Below are positions 1 through 8,296 of a DNA stretch of 64,000 nt, one piece after another; the stretch's first letter is position 1, and each line of letters begins with the position of its first letter. The notes under the pieces were generated by a model. That model saw nothing but the letters and a program-made list of their open reading frames with translations. It ran no database searches and was not told where the DNA came from. Source of the DNA: Alloscardovia criceti DSM 17774 (GTDB lineage: Bacteria > Actinomycetota > Actinomycetes > Actinomycetales > Bifidobacteriaceae); NCBI RefSeq assembly GCF_000376885.1, contig NZ_AQXR01000010.1, positions 124,001-188,000 on the forward strand. The letters are read 5' to 3'. The translations under genes and the position numbers were made by a program.

Positions 1-542
1 GAGAGATTTGCCCCGCTCATTAATGGCGAATTCTTTACAATATCCAGCAAATCCTCGATGCGCTTGAGGCGACCCTCCTCATCCACCAAAGCAGAACCGG
101 AGAAAATACCTGCACGCATCACGCCTGCAGAGCGCAAATGACGCACGAGCTTACGCGTATCAATATCCGCAATGCCCACGATGGAGTTGGACTTGAGATC
201 ATCGTCCAGGCTACGCTGTGCTCTCCAATTAGAAACTTGGGTAGCAGGATCACGCACTACGTATCCTGCTACCCAAATCTGCTGAGATTCTAAATCCTCG
301 TCATTGACACCGGTATTGCCAATATGCGGGAATGTTTGAACGACAATCTGACGATCATAGGATGGATCGGTTAATGTCTCCTGGTAACCGGTCATAGCCG
401 TGGAGAAAACAATTTCCCCGGTCGTTACCCCTTCGGCACCATAAGGAGCGCCAACATAAACGTTTCCATCTTCCAGCACCAATAAGGCATTGTGGACGGA
501 ATAGATATCTGGACTAATTACTGCCGAATCTTGAGGATTCAC
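1..542 (-). CDS. carA: Carbamoyl-phosphate synthase small subunit (partial, 3' end outside window)
   Basis: This is the N-terminal 180 residues of the glutaminase subunit of carbamoyl-phosphate synthase, which supplies ammonia from glutamine for pyrimidine and arginine synthesis. The reading frame is recognisable from the CarA N-terminal domain: [11 protein letters not shown], then [26 protein letters not shown] and the [14 protein letters not shown] stretch. The class I amidotransferase domain would lie beyond the window edge. I chose the GTG at 540-542 because AGGAGG lies 5 nt upstream and no other start fits. It begins 27 bp after nusB and reads the same way, so efp-nusB-carA is probably one transcript. 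The family call is secure; truncation is only the window boundary. Confidence 0.93.
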   Translation of the reverse strand, partial: MNPQDSAVISPDIYSVHNALLVLEDGNVYVGAPYGAEGVTTGEIVFSTAMTGYQETLTDPSYDRQIVVQTFPHIGNTGVNDEDLESQQIWVAGYVVRDPATQVSNWRAQRSLDDDLKSNSIVGIADIDTRKLVRHLRSAGVMRAGIFSGSALVDEEGRLKRIEDLLDIVKNSPLMSGANL

Positions 543-569
543 ACATGCCTCCTGAGCTGTGGGTCGGTC

Positions 570-1226
570 TTAATTGTCTTGCGAAAGAGACGATGTATCC
601 GCCGCAGTATCAGCATTATCTGAATCCGCGGAGGAAAGCGCATCGCCAAAATCTGTAATGGAAATATCGTCGAAGTTTTGAGCCTCATCTGCTGATACAG
701 AAGCAGACTCCACATCTTCGACCTCATCTTGTGTGTCGTTGTGGCTGGAATCAGCATCGTGTGCAGCGTCTTCCTCTGCCTGAACTGCACGCTGATTTTG
801 CCATTCAATTTCTTCTTGACGAATATCCTGAGCCTTCTTCTCAATAGTGCTCAATACACCGAAAAGAAAATCAGGAGTTTCATCGCCTGCATAAGTTTTT
901 GCAAGCGCGATAGCTTCATTAATTGCTACACCCGCAGGAATTTCCTCGTTATAGACAATTTCCCACGTAGCCATGCGTGCTAAATTGCGATCAATTGCAG
1001 GCATGCGCTTTACTTCCCAAGACGTAGATGCTTCAGAAAGTGCCTTATCAATGGTGCGGCGATGGTGTGCTACACCTTGCACAATTTCAATTGCATACGT
1101 GGGAAGGGGTGTTTGTGCACCTGGATACACGATGCGCGCGTCTAAGAGGTCTGTAAATTCCTGACCTCTGACGTCAGCTTCAAACAGTGTATTCAGTGCG
1201 CGCTTTCGAGCGGTGGAACGTGCCAT
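570..1226 (-). CDS. nusB: Transcription antitermination factor NusB with long acidic tail
   Basis: NusB binds boxA RNA together with ribosomal protein S10 in the antitermination complex that protects rRNA transcription. The N-terminal MARSTARKRALNTLFEADVRG and the helical core with INEAIALAKTYAGDETPDFLFGVL (about residues 100-125) are diagnostic. NusB proteins are usually about 140-160 residues; this one is 218, because about 70 residues after the core form a Ser/Asp/Glu-rich, probably disordered tail. The start is ATG with AAGGA about 12 nt upstream, a loose spacing. It sits between efp (33 bp upstream) and carA, in the same direction. The core assignment is firm; the role of the tail is unknown. 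Confidence 0.95.
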   Translation of the reverse strand: MARSTARKRALNTLFEADVRGQEFTDLLDARIVYPGAQTPLPTYAIEIVQGVAHHRRTIDKALSEASTSWEVKRMPAIDRNLARMATWEIVYNEEIPAGVAINEAIALAKTYAGDETPDFLFGVLSTIEKKAQDIRQEEIEWQNQRAVQAEEDAAHDADSSHNDTQDEVEDVESASVSADEAQNFDDISITDFGDALSSADSDNADTAADTSSLSQDN

Positions 1227-1259
1227 ATTAAAATGTGGTCCTTAATGTCCCGCTATCTC

Positions 1260-1823
1260 TTAATTTTCGCGTCCGAGGTAGTCGCCTGTGCGCGTATCTA
1301 CCTTCAAACGTTCGCCTTCATTGATGAACAATGGTACCTGGATTTCTGCACCCGTTTCCATGGTGGCAGGCTTCGTACCAGCAGAAGAACGGTTGCCCTG
1401 CAAACCTGGTTCTGTGTGAGCCACGGTCAAAATCACGGCTGCAGGCAGTTCTACAGACAATGGGTTTCCATCGTGGAAGGACACGATGCAGTCTGTGCCT
1501 TCGAGCAAGAACTTCTCAGAGTCACCAATCAAGGACTCTGGAATGTACACCTGATCATAGGTGGTCATATCCATGAATACGAAGTTGTCGCCATCGCGGT
1601 AAGAGTACTGCAAGGTACGATTATCTACGGTTTCGAAGTCCATCTTCATACCCGCATTGAAGGTCTTATCTACAATCTTGCCGGTGAGAACTTCCTTAAT
1701 CTTGGTGCGCACGAACGCTGGGCCCTTGCCTGGCTTTACGTGCTGGAATTCGATAACGCTCCACAATTTACCATCGAGATTGATTACAGAACCGTTCTTA
1801 ATATCATTTGAAGTTTGTGCCAC
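1260..1823 (-). CDS. efp: Elongation factor P
   Basis: EF-P binds the ribosome between the P and E sites and relieves stalling at consecutive prolines. The 187-residue product has the normal EF-P length and three-domain layout: [19 protein letters not shown] at the N-terminus, the loop [14 protein letters not shown] around residues 29-42, and a C-terminal OB domain ending in [12 protein letters not shown]. The loop tip is lysine (K33). I saw no modification enzyme in this window. I chose the GTG at 1821-1823 rather than the GTG 9 nt upstream, because AGGTGA sits 5 nt before it and it gives the standard N-terminus. It heads the leftward efp-nusB-carA group. Confidence 0.95.
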   Translation of the reverse strand: MAQTSNDIKNGSVINLDGKLWSVIEFQHVKPGKGPAFVRTKIKEVLTGKIVDKTFNAGMKMDFETVDNRTLQYSYRDGDNFVFMDMTTYDQVYIPESLIGDSEKFLLEGTDCIVSFHDGNPLSVELPAAVILTVAHTEPGLQGNRSSAGTKPATMETGAEIQVPLFINEGERLKVDTRTGDYLGREN

Positions 1824-1876
1824 TAAAATCACCTATTCATGCCGTTTTTATCAACGAAAAATCTTAAATCTTTCCT

Positions 1877-1882
1877 ATTATG
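1877..1882 (-). promoter_or_regulatory. Candidate -10 element of efp
   Basis: On the minus strand the sequence reads TGGCATAAT, an extended -10 (TGN plus CATAAT). Transcription would start near 1870, giving a 5' leader of about 47 nt that contains the efp ribosome-binding site. No good -35 is visible, as is usual for extended -10 promoters. Confidence 0.45.
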
Positions 1883-2074
1883 CCACACACCCTTTACCGC
1901 CTCTAGAGCCGTGTTGCGCAGGGTGTGATTTGCAAATTTTCACTCTCCATACACCTGTGATTACAAAATCTTCACAAATAAATTGGGGTGAAAATATACG
2001 GTGTTATTACTGCAATTCCACAGGTTCTGCATAGTACACCAGGGCCAGACTTATGCACAGGAGAAACTTTTTCT

Positions 2075-2102
2075 TTGGGCTCCCACCCATCCATGTTAAA
2101 CT
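2075..2102 (+). promoter_or_regulatory. Candidate promoter of the NlpC/P60 gene
   Basis: TTGGGC (2075-2080) and TAAACT (2097-2102) are separated by 16 nt, and the -10 is preceded by TG in the extended position. The predicted leader is about 115 nt. This is pattern reading only. Confidence 0.35.
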
Positions 2103-2223
2103 TATATGTTGTGTATTTGTGTGCATAGACCTCCCGGTGCTATCTCACGAATACCTTAGACCGCAAGTTGGTAGAGAAGAGTAAAATATCTATCAAGCCC
2201 AAGGACAACTAAGGGGAAACGTT

Positions 2224-3228
2224 TTGAGTACAGGAAAGCACCGAATTAGTTCTGCTGCTGCACCAGTAACACCTTTTAATACACAAAGCTCTTTTGTTAA
2301 GGCAAGTCGTTTATTTTCGCGTCACATGAAGAGTGTGAAGATTGGCACTCTTGCAGTATCGTCTTTGCTCATCGTGGCATTTGCGGGTTCAACCGCACCT
2401 ACTTTTGCAAACGCAAACGGTAGCAACGCTGCTACCACTATTAGCGTTTCACGTGATTCCGAACGTACCGCGCTGACACAGGAAACGGCCACTGTGGATT
2501 ATGTGCAGGGCTCTGAGTGGAGCCTGAACTCCGACAGCTCTGCTGTAACCGTGAAGTATGAAATGACTGATGAGCAGAACAGTGCTCGTGAGTCTTTGAT
2601 TTCGGCGTATAACAACGCACAGTCGACGTACGGATCCAATGGTTCTGCTTCGAGCTCCACACTGGAGGCTTTGAGCAATGCGATGAATACCGCTTCTGAG
2701 CATTTGGCAGATACCTCTACTTCTGTGGATACATACAATGCCGATATCAGTGCTTTGCAGGATGCTGCTTCGAAGGTTAAGTCCAGCGCAGCTGCCGCTA
2801 CAGCCGCAGCCAGCACCTCCAGCTCGACTTCTTCCTCCAGCTCTTCTAGCTCCAGCACTGTAACCGTGTCTGGCTCCGGATCCGGTTCTGAGTTGGCGAG
2901 CTATGCGGTGGGCTTCGTAGGTTCCCCATACTTGTGGGGTGGATCCACACCATCGGGTTGGGACTGCTCTGGATTCTTGCAGTATGTGTACGCTCAGTTT
3001 GGCGTCTCCCTGCCTCGCACCTCTGGCGCACAGGCTACCGTGGGTACGGCCGTTGCTTCACTTTCGGAAGCGCAGCCGGGAGATATCATCGCTAACGGTA
3101 TCCACGCCGCTATTTATATTGGCAACGGTAAGGTTGTGAATGCTCTGGCTCCGGGCTTGGGCACTCAGGTTACGTCGTTGGCTTCCTTCGGTGGCAATAG
3201 TTACTCTATTCGCCGCGTGTTGAGCTAA
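2224..3228 (+). CDS. Secreted NlpC/P60 peptidoglycan endopeptidase
   Basis: A 334-residue exported cell-wall hydrolase. After a basic N-terminal stretch, residues 35-65 form a signal peptide (KSVKIGTLAV, a hydrophobic core, then APTFANA). Residues 75-190 are an alpha-helical spacer, 192-222 a Ser/Ala/Thr-rich linker, and 223-334 an NlpC/P60 domain with the catalytic Cys in WDCSGF (C248) and His in NGIHAAIYIG (H294). Such enzymes cut the D-Glu to diamino acid bond of stem peptides, often during daughter-cell separation. The start is TTG at 2224, chosen for AAGGGG 7 nt upstream; the internal ATG at 2326 would give a conventional signal peptide but has no ribosome-binding site. The gene stands alone, with a hairpin after it. 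Confidence 0.88.
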   Translation: MSTGKHRISSAAAPVTPFNTQSSFVKASRLFSRHMKSVKIGTLAVSSLLIVAFAGSTAPTFANANGSNAATTISVSRDSERTALTQETATVDYVQGSEWSLNSDSSAVTVKYEMTDEQNSARESLISAYNNAQSTYGSNGSASSSTLEALSNAMNTASEHLADTSTSVDTYNADISALQDAASKVKSSAAAATAAASTSSSTSSSSSSSSSTVTVSGSGSGSELASYAVGFVGSPYLWGGSTPSGWDCSGFLQYVYAQFGVSLPRTSGAQATVGTAVASLSEAQPGDIIANGIHAAIYIGNGKVVNALAPGLGTQVTSLASFGGNSYSIRRVLS

Positions 3229-3240
3229 GATTTTTGACGC

Positions 3241-3286
3241 ATATGCATAAGGGCTTGTTGTTGATACAACAAGCCCTTATGCATAT
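3241..3286. terminator. Perfect 20-bp hairpin between convergent genes
   Basis: Arms 3241-3260 and 3267-3286 are exact reverse complements around a 6-nt loop. The hairpin lies between the NlpC/P60 gene and mtnN, which converge. There is no run of T on either strand after the stem, so it is not a textbook intrinsic terminator, but it is well placed to end both transcripts. Confidence 0.7.
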
Positions 3287-3322
3287 CTAGAGTGTCATAT
3301 TTCGAGTTTTGTGTACGGGGAA

Positions 3323-4156
3323 TTACACGTTCACTATTTTCTCCACTACACCCACTGCAATGTGGGCCGCTACCCGAGCAGAAATATTGAGATCCACTTG
3401 GCGCTGATCGAGATCCTCATAGGCCTCACCACAATCATTGGACAGCGCGCGAATCACGAGATGGTCAATCCCATTTTTCATGCATACATGGGATACCGCT
3501 GCTCCTTCCATCTCCTCTGCATCGGCATGGTCCTCTGTAATGATGCGTGTCAGCGTTTCATAGTCCGTGCTAAAGAGATTGCTGGTGGCTACGGTGCCCA
3601 CGGTAAATCTGTGTGCCGCAAGGTCTTCTGTATGCGCATCGAGTTCTTGCGGCACCGCGCGAATCGTCTGCTCGGAATCCACGGAAGGATACATTTTTTC
3701 TGCGGCCTGTGGTGTGCTGGCATTATTTTCTACCGCTGTCATGCCGTGGTTCTGCACAAATTCTTGCGCGAATTGGACCAGCCGAGGCGTGGAGCCGAAA
3801 ACCTCTTGATACGGCGGATCTTCAGCGATAATCTGCGTATCCGTTTCTTCGTATACCAGCTTTTGCGCGAGTACCACATCGGCAAAACCCAAGCGCGCAT
3901 TGAGATTTCCTGCAATGCCTGTGAAAATCAGAGCTTCAGGTGTGCTGGCCAGAAAGCGCGCCACAGTAATCAGTGTCTGTGTAGCAGCGGCTATATTTGT
4001 GGTGCCCATGCCTCCATAAGCACTAAAAATATGTACATCGCCCGCTACATGATGCATTATGTTAAGACCGCCTTCGCGCACTACAGAGCCAGGAAATCTT
4101 TCCTGAATGAGTGCAATCTCGCGGGGTAAAGCGCTCAGTATCGCAATAGTTTTCAT
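3323..4156 (-). CDS. mtnN: 5'-methylthioadenosine/S-adenosylhomocysteine nucleosidase
   Basis: This enzyme hydrolyses S-adenosylhomocysteine (SAH) and methylthioadenosine to adenine plus the thio-ribose, the first step in clearing these inhibitory methylation by-products. Seen directly: the N-terminus MKTIAILSALPREIALI, glycine-rich GGMGTTNIAAA, IFTGIAGNL, and C-terminal MEGAAVSHVC followed by IRALSND, where the final Asp is the family's catalytic acid. At 277 residues it is longer than the usual 230 or so, with extra sequence around 125-175. No Shine-Dalgarno precedes the ATG; a TACACT hexamer sits 6 nt before it, so the mRNA may be leaderless. It diverges from an adenosylhomocysteinase-like gene, so two SAH-handling proteins are back to back. 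Confidence 0.9.
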   Translation of the reverse strand: MKTIAILSALPREIALIQERFPGSVVREGGLNIMHHVAGDVHIFSAYGGMGTTNIAAATQTLITVARFLASTPEALIFTGIAGNLNARLGFADVVLAQKLVYEETDTQIIAEDPPYQEVFGSTPRLVQFAQEFVQNHGMTAVENNASTPQAAEKMYPSVDSEQTIRAVPQELDAHTEDLAAHRFTVGTVATSNLFSTDYETLTRIITEDHADAEEMEGAAVSHVCMKNGIDHLVIRALSNDCGEAYEDLDQRQVDLNISARVAAHIAVGVVEKIVNV

Positions 4157-4162
4157 GTGGCT

Positions 4163-4168
4163 AGTGTA
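4163..4168 (-). promoter_or_regulatory. Candidate -10 for a leaderless mtnN mRNA
   Basis: TACACT on the minus strand is followed after 6 nt by the mtnN ATG, with no purine-rich site between. The -35 region is poor. Confidence 0.35.
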
Positions 4169-4293
4169 TCAGGCGACCGTGCACCTCCCCTCTGTCTGTA
4201 GCTGTCCATATCCATTCAAACCAGCTAAGGGCAAGCGGGTCTGCAATCGAAGACTTTTGTGTACAATGGCTGTGAGATATAAAGGATTTCCAG

Positions 4294-5790
4294 ATGTCAC
4301 ATGTCATGTTTTCTTCTGTTGTGCGCGCGATTTCGCAGGCAAGCAATCGCAGCTTGGCGGGCTCTCGTATTTTTATGCACGCCGATTTTGCCACGATTCC
4401 GCCGACACATTTTCTCCAGGCCGCACAGGTCTGGGGTATGCGCATCCTGACCGATCCGAAAGATGCAGCATCGTGTACTATTCACCTGCATAACACGTAT
4501 GCCACGGTGGATGGTGAGAAAATCGAGTATGCGCAGGCACTGAAAAAATCTGTGTCTCGTCTCAGCGCTCGAGATCAGCTGGAACGCGCGTATCAGGCCA
4601 TGCCCGTAGTGCGACAAATTACGGATGAACTCATCGCTGCTCGCACACTTCAAGGCGAGCGCATAGCCATCAGCTTAATTATCGAACCTAAAACCGCTAT
4701 TCTCGCCTTGGAGCTCCAGCGCGCGGGCGCTCAAGTGGGTATTTTTGCCACGGCTGCCGAAGTGCATCAGCCCGTAGCAGATGAATTAAAGGCTCGCGGC
4801 ATTCTCGTATACGCGGATGCTCAGTGGAATGCTCAGCAAGAGCAGAAGGCGGCTTTACAGCTGCTGGACGAGGTGAAGCCGACAATCATTATTGACGACG
4901 GCGCAAGTTTTGCACGCCTAGCCAGTGTGGAGCGTCCCAATCTTGTGCGCCAGCTCAAGGGTGTGGCAGAGGAAACGACCTCGGGTATCCGCGCTTTCCA
5001 GGCGATGCAGGATGCAGGAGCTTTGACCTATCCGGTTATTGCTTCAAACGATTCGGAGCTGAAAACCGGTTTCGACAATGTGCACGGTACGGGTGAAAGC
5101 TGCGTCACCACGTTATTGCATGTTTTAGGTGATGATTATGCACAACACTGCGCTCAGATGGCGGTTATCGGTTATGGCCCGGTGGGACGCGGATTTGCCC
5201 AGCGTATGAGAAGTCTCGGCGCACAGGTCGTCATCGTCGAACAGAGTGCGACGGCGGCGTTGAAGGCTCAATACGAAGGCTTTGAAGTCATGCCTCTGGC
5301 CCAAGCAGCTCGAACGAGTGATTGCCTCATTAGCGCCACCGGCGTGTATCACACAATAGACTTAGAAACCTTGCAATCGCTGGAGGATAACACCGTCTTG
5401 GGCGTTATTGGCGGCATTTCTCAGGAAATTGCTTTGGATGATTTAACGCAGATTACGGGTCAAAAAATTGAAACAGCCGTGGATATGACGCAGCTGGATT
5501 TAGGAAATGGTAAGCATGCACGCTTGATTGCTAGCGGTGATGGCATGAATTACACCATCAGCGGTGGAAATCCTATCGAAATTATGGATATGAGTTTTGC
5601 TGTTCAGCTCAATGCCGTGCGCATGCTGGCTCAAGATTATGAGCATTTACCGCATGAGATTGTGCGTATGGACCATACAATTGATGAAAGAATTGCGCGT
5701 AGCGCGCTTATTGCTCGCTCAACCACCATTGATGAGCCGCGCACGATGGTCAGCGACTGGACGCAAACGCGCTTTCATACCGCTCAGTAG
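4294..5790 (+). CDS. Adenosylhomocysteinase-like protein, atypical active site
   Basis: A 498-residue relative of S-adenosylhomocysteine hydrolase. The family signature regions are clear: IIIDDGASFA (about 188-197), GVAEETTSGIRAF, NDSELKTGFDNVHGTGES, and the NAD-binding Rossmann segment AVIGYGPVGRGFAQRM, followed by DMTQLDLGNGKHARLIASGDGMNYT. Against the human enzyme as I remember it, the Asp, Glu, Lys and Asp equivalents of D131, E156, K186 and D190 are kept. The substrate-site LHMT segment (H55, T57) reads LIIE here, and the IGHFD histidine (H301) reads IGGIS. The C-terminal KPDHYRY tail is absent. Start is ATG with AAAGGA 7 nt upstream. Next gene follows after 19 bp. It may act on a modified nucleoside-homocysteine thioether rather than SAH, or do something else. 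Confidence 0.72.
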   Translation: MSHVMFSSVVRAISQASNRSLAGSRIFMHADFATIPPTHFLQAAQVWGMRILTDPKDAASCTIHLHNTYATVDGEKIEYAQALKKSVSRLSARDQLERAYQAMPVVRQITDELIAARTLQGERIAISLIIEPKTAILALELQRAGAQVGIFATAAEVHQPVADELKARGILVYADAQWNAQQEQKAALQLLDEVKPTIIIDDGASFARLASVERPNLVRQLKGVAEETTSGIRAFQAMQDAGALTYPVIASNDSELKTGFDNVHGTGESCVTTLLHVLGDDYAQHCAQMAVIGYGPVGRGFAQRMRSLGAQVVIVEQSATAALKAQYEGFEVMPLAQAARTSDCLISATGVYHTIDLETLQSLEDNTVLGVIGGISQEIALDDLTQITGQKIETAVDMTQLDLGNGKHARLIASGDGMNYTISGGNPIEIMDMSFAVQLNAVRMLAQDYEHLPHEIVRMDHTIDERIARSALIARSTTIDEPRTMVSDWTQTRFHTAQ

Positions 5791-5809
5791 ATATCGGAAG
5801 GTCGTGTAT

Positions 5810-7219
5810 ATGACGATAAGAGAAGTGGACGATAGCCCGGTGGTTATCTACTCAGCACGCCTTGTGCTTCCCGTCACCGCACCTGCCCTTCCTAATGGTG
5901 CGGTTGCCGTGTATGACGGCAAAGTGGTCCATGTAGGCACACGATCGTGGGTGCTTGACATTGTCAAAGAAGGCCCTCTCGGCCACAAGCAGATTGTGGA
6001 GCATCATTTTAACGGTGTGCTCATGCCGGGCCTGGTCAATGCCCACACGCATTTACAGTACACGGGCATGGCCAGTGTAGGGGAAGGCCATTACTCGAGT
6101 TTCCAGGAATGGAGTGATGCTTTCGACGCTATCTACGATGATGACAGTATCGAAAAACCGTGGAGAGACTGGGCACATCAGGGTGCCCGCCAATTGGTAG
6201 AAAATGGCACTACTGCGGCCGCCGATATTGTCACCGATTTGGAAGCGGCAGGAGCTCTCCATTCTCAAGGTTTGCATGGCATTACGTATTGGGAAGTCAT
6301 GGGCTGGGAAAATGAAAAGTGGAAGAGCTTAGGGCCAGAATGGCTTCGCGACCAGTTGATACAGGCCTCTGAGCAGGAAGTGACGAAACTTGGCATCAGC
6401 CCGCATGCACCCTACTCGTTGGAATCCGCTCCTTTTTTGGATCTACCCGATATCGCCCGCGGTATGGGTATGCGCCTGCACATTCACCTCGGGGAAACGC
6501 CGAGTGAATCAGCCTTAGACGGGCACGAGGCCGCACAAGACTTGTACTCCCCTGTGGCGCGCTCTTGGAGATCGCATCACTGGGATAGCTACCCTCAGCT
6601 CAAATCTTCCGGTGCGAATGCTTCGTCCATTCAATTTGTCGATCAATTGGGCAGCTTGGGGCCGGATATCCACATCGCCCATGGTGTGTATGCCAACGCA
6701 GAAGATCGCCGCATTTTACGCCAGCGCGGTGTGGGCGTGGCTTTGTGCCCGCGCAGTAATCGCATTACCTGTACTCAAAAGGATGCGCCTGTGGCCGATT
6801 ATCTCAACGAAGGTAATCTCGTCTCCGTGGGCACGGATTCCCTGTCCTCCAGCCCAAGCCTAGATGTGCTCGACGATGTATCCGTGCTCTATGATTTGGC
6901 GCGCGTTCAAGGATATACGCGCAAGGATCTGAGCCATCGCCTCATTCGCATGATGACTCTCGGCGGCGCGGAAGTTATGGGCCTGAATGTGGGCGCTGAA
7001 CGTATTGGACAAATCAATGCCGGTGCGGTGGCTGATCTTGCATTCTTGGATATTCCTGTGGATTTGAGCTCTGACAGCGCGTATGAACACACGCTCGAAC
7101 GCATTGTGCGCCACGGGTCCGGTACGAATCGCGCCACCGTTATTTCTGGGAAAATTGTCTATAACGATCATATTTTTGAAGAAAACAACACATCTGAAGA
7201 AACACAGCACCAGAGTTAA
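5810..7219 (+). CDS. TRZ/ATZ-family amidohydrolase (SAH/MTA deaminase-like)
   Basis: A metal-dependent hydrolase of the chlorohydrolase/adenosine-deaminase-like group, 469 residues. The order of metal motifs is intact: PGLVNAHTHLQYTG near residue 70, ISPHAPYSLE, HIHLGETPSE, HIAHGVYANAEDRR, VALCPRSN, and VSVGTDSLSSS. The closest characterised families deaminate S-adenosylhomocysteine, methylthioadenosine or aminofutalosine. I started it at the ATG at 5810, which has GGAAGG 8 nt upstream; an in-frame ATG at 5597 lies inside the previous gene and has no support. Its position right after the adenosylhomocysteinase-like gene suggests sequential action: deaminate the adenine of SAH, then cleave S-inosylhomocysteine, as in some archaea and Thermotoga. 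The substrate is inference. Confidence 0.8.
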   Translation: MTIREVDDSPVVIYSARLVLPVTAPALPNGAVAVYDGKVVHVGTRSWVLDIVKEGPLGHKQIVEHHFNGVLMPGLVNAHTHLQYTGMASVGEGHYSSFQEWSDAFDAIYDDDSIEKPWRDWAHQGARQLVENGTTAAADIVTDLEAAGALHSQGLHGITYWEVMGWENEKWKSLGPEWLRDQLIQASEQEVTKLGISPHAPYSLESAPFLDLPDIARGMGMRLHIHLGETPSESALDGHEAAQDLYSPVARSWRSHHWDSYPQLKSSGANASSIQFVDQLGSLGPDIHIAHGVYANAEDRRILRQRGVGVALCPRSNRITCTQKDAPVADYLNEGNLVSVGTDSLSSSPSLDVLDDVSVLYDLARVQGYTRKDLSHRLIRMMTLGGAEVMGLNVGAERIGQINAGAVADLAFLDIPVDLSSDSAYEHTLERIVRHGSGTNRATVISGKIVYNDHIFEENNTSEETQHQS

Positions 7220-7238
7220 ATAACCTAAGGAGCACAGT

Positions 7239-7745
7239 ATGCGTGATCTCAACCCGAAAACTGCCGTGCATGCGGATAAAATTCCGCCTTTAAGCACCTT
7301 TGCCCAAAGTACTATAGAAGCCTTGGATTTAGCTGCACATCCTGAAGGCGGATGGTATAAGCGGACTTGGCAAAGCCCCCTAGAATATGCGGACACGAGC
7401 CGTCCCCTCGCTTCACTTATTTATTTCCTGCTACCGGAAGGCGATTACAGCGACTGGCATCTCGTCGATGCGGATGAGCTGTGGCTCTGGCATGGGCCCG
7501 GCGCGGTGGAAATCGAAGTCTGCGATGAAGATCCACGCAGTCTCGATGCCGCTACATACGCTAAGCATTCCACGCGCAGTACGCTAAAAATCGATGCAGA
7601 ACACCCAAAGGATACTTGTGCTCAGTTTCTCGTCAAAGCCGGTCAGTGGCAGCGTACACTGCCTGGAACCTCCGATGCCCTCGTCTCGTGCGTAGTCAGC
7701 CCGGGCTTTACGTTTGAAGGTTTCACGGTTATCGACGCTGACTAA
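7239..7745 (+). CDS. Cupin_5 (DUF985) family protein
   Basis: A 168-residue small beta-barrel protein of the Cupin_5/DUF985 family. The signature is visible: LAAHPEGGWYKRTWQS, LIYFLLPEGDYSDWHLVDADELWLWHGPG, then WQRTLPG, and VSPGFTFEGFTVID at the C-terminus. Members bind metal through His/Glu residues, but no reaction is established for most of them. The ATG has AAGGAG 7 nt upstream, 19 bp after the amidohydrolase, so it closes a three-gene operon with the adenosylhomocysteinase-like gene. A hairpin follows at 7821-7851. Confidence 0.85.
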   Translation: MRDLNPKTAVHADKIPPLSTFAQSTIEALDLAAHPEGGWYKRTWQSPLEYADTSRPLASLIYFLLPEGDYSDWHLVDADELWLWHGPGAVEIEVCDEDPRSLDAATYAKHSTRSTLKIDAEHPKDTCAQFLVKAGQWQRTLPGTSDALVSCVVSPGFTFEGFTVIDAD

Positions 7746-7820
7746 AATCAGCACAAACGAAATCAGCGCAGCTTATACAAACGCAGTCTAAACAGCGCAG
7801 TCTAAACACTCCCATAAAAA

Positions 7821-7851
7821 ATGTGGGGGAAGTTTTTCGCTTCCCCCACAT
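7821..7851 (-). terminator. Terminator of the CMD-like/cupin genes
   Basis: Arms 7821-7832 and 7840-7851 pair perfectly over 12 bp around a 7-nt loop. Reading leftward the stem is followed by TTTTT, so it ends the minus-strand pair; it could also stop the Cupin_5 operon arriving from the left. Confidence 0.75.
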
Positions 7852-7889
7852 CGTGAGTGAGATGAAAAAGTTGAAACAGTTTTCAGAAG

Positions 7890-8210
7890 TTATGCCCAGA
7901 CTTCTTTAGCCAGACGCAAGACGGCCCATGCCATAGGCCAGCCTGCATAGAAGGCTGCGTGCGTCGCAATTGCTGCAATTTCTTCTTGCGTAATGCCATT
8001 TTGCTTTGCAAATTCCAAATGATGACGCAAAGAGTCATCGGCCAATCCACGACCCATGAACACACTAATGACAATCGTGCTCCGCGTTTTCATATCCAAG
8101 GTTTCATCAGCCCATACCTGTCCAAAAAGGACATCATCATTCAGCTCAGCGAATTGTGGTGCAAACTCACCAAGCTGATTTCGACCAGCTGTCTGCTTGA
8201 TATCGCGCAT
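7890..8210 (-). CDS. Carboxymuconolactone decarboxylase-like (AhpD fold) protein
   Basis: A 106-residue all-helical protein of the CMD/AhpD superfamily. The central motif LDMKTRSTIVISVFMGRG, then LRHHLEFAKQNGITQEEIAAIATHAAFYAGWPMA, is typical. It contains no cysteine, so it lacks the CxxC pair of peroxidatic AhpD proteins and is closer to the decarboxylase-like branch. These small proteins are often annotated as 4-carboxymuconolactone decarboxylase, yet here no protocatechuate pathway is present, so the true substrate is unknown. Start ATG has AGGAGG 4 nt upstream. It lies 86 bp after a cupin gene; this CMD-cupin pair is common in bacteria. Confidence 0.85.
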   Translation of the reverse strand: MRDIKQTAGRNQLGEFAPQFAELNDDVLFGQVWADETLDMKTRSTIVISVFMGRGLADDSLRHHLEFAKQNGITQEEIAAIATHAAFYAGWPMAWAVLRLAKEVWA

Positions 8211-8296
8211 ATTTCCTCCTTTAAGAAATCGCTTACAGTTTTTGAAAAGTCTCTTCGTCTTCCAACGAGCTTAGCCTTGTTGCTTAGCCTTGCTGT

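Larger units (their letters stand above)
1824..2223. other. 400-bp intergenic region between divergent efp and NlpC/P60 gene
   Basis: No gene is visible here. It holds the outward promoters of efp (leftward) and of the NlpC/P60 gene (rightward). I looked for the c-di-AMP (ydaO-type) riboswitch that often precedes actinobacterial cell-wall hydrolases and did not find its conserved G-rich core. Confidence 0.6.

Noticed and set aside
1883-2223. A c-di-AMP (ydaO) riboswitch before the NlpC/P60 gene
   Set aside because: The expected conserved G-rich and pseudoknot segments are not present.
5597-5809. An N-terminal extension of the amidohydrolase from the ATG at 5597
   Set aside because: It overlaps the adenosylhomocysteinase-like gene in another frame; the ATG at 5810 has a good ribosome-binding site and fits the family.
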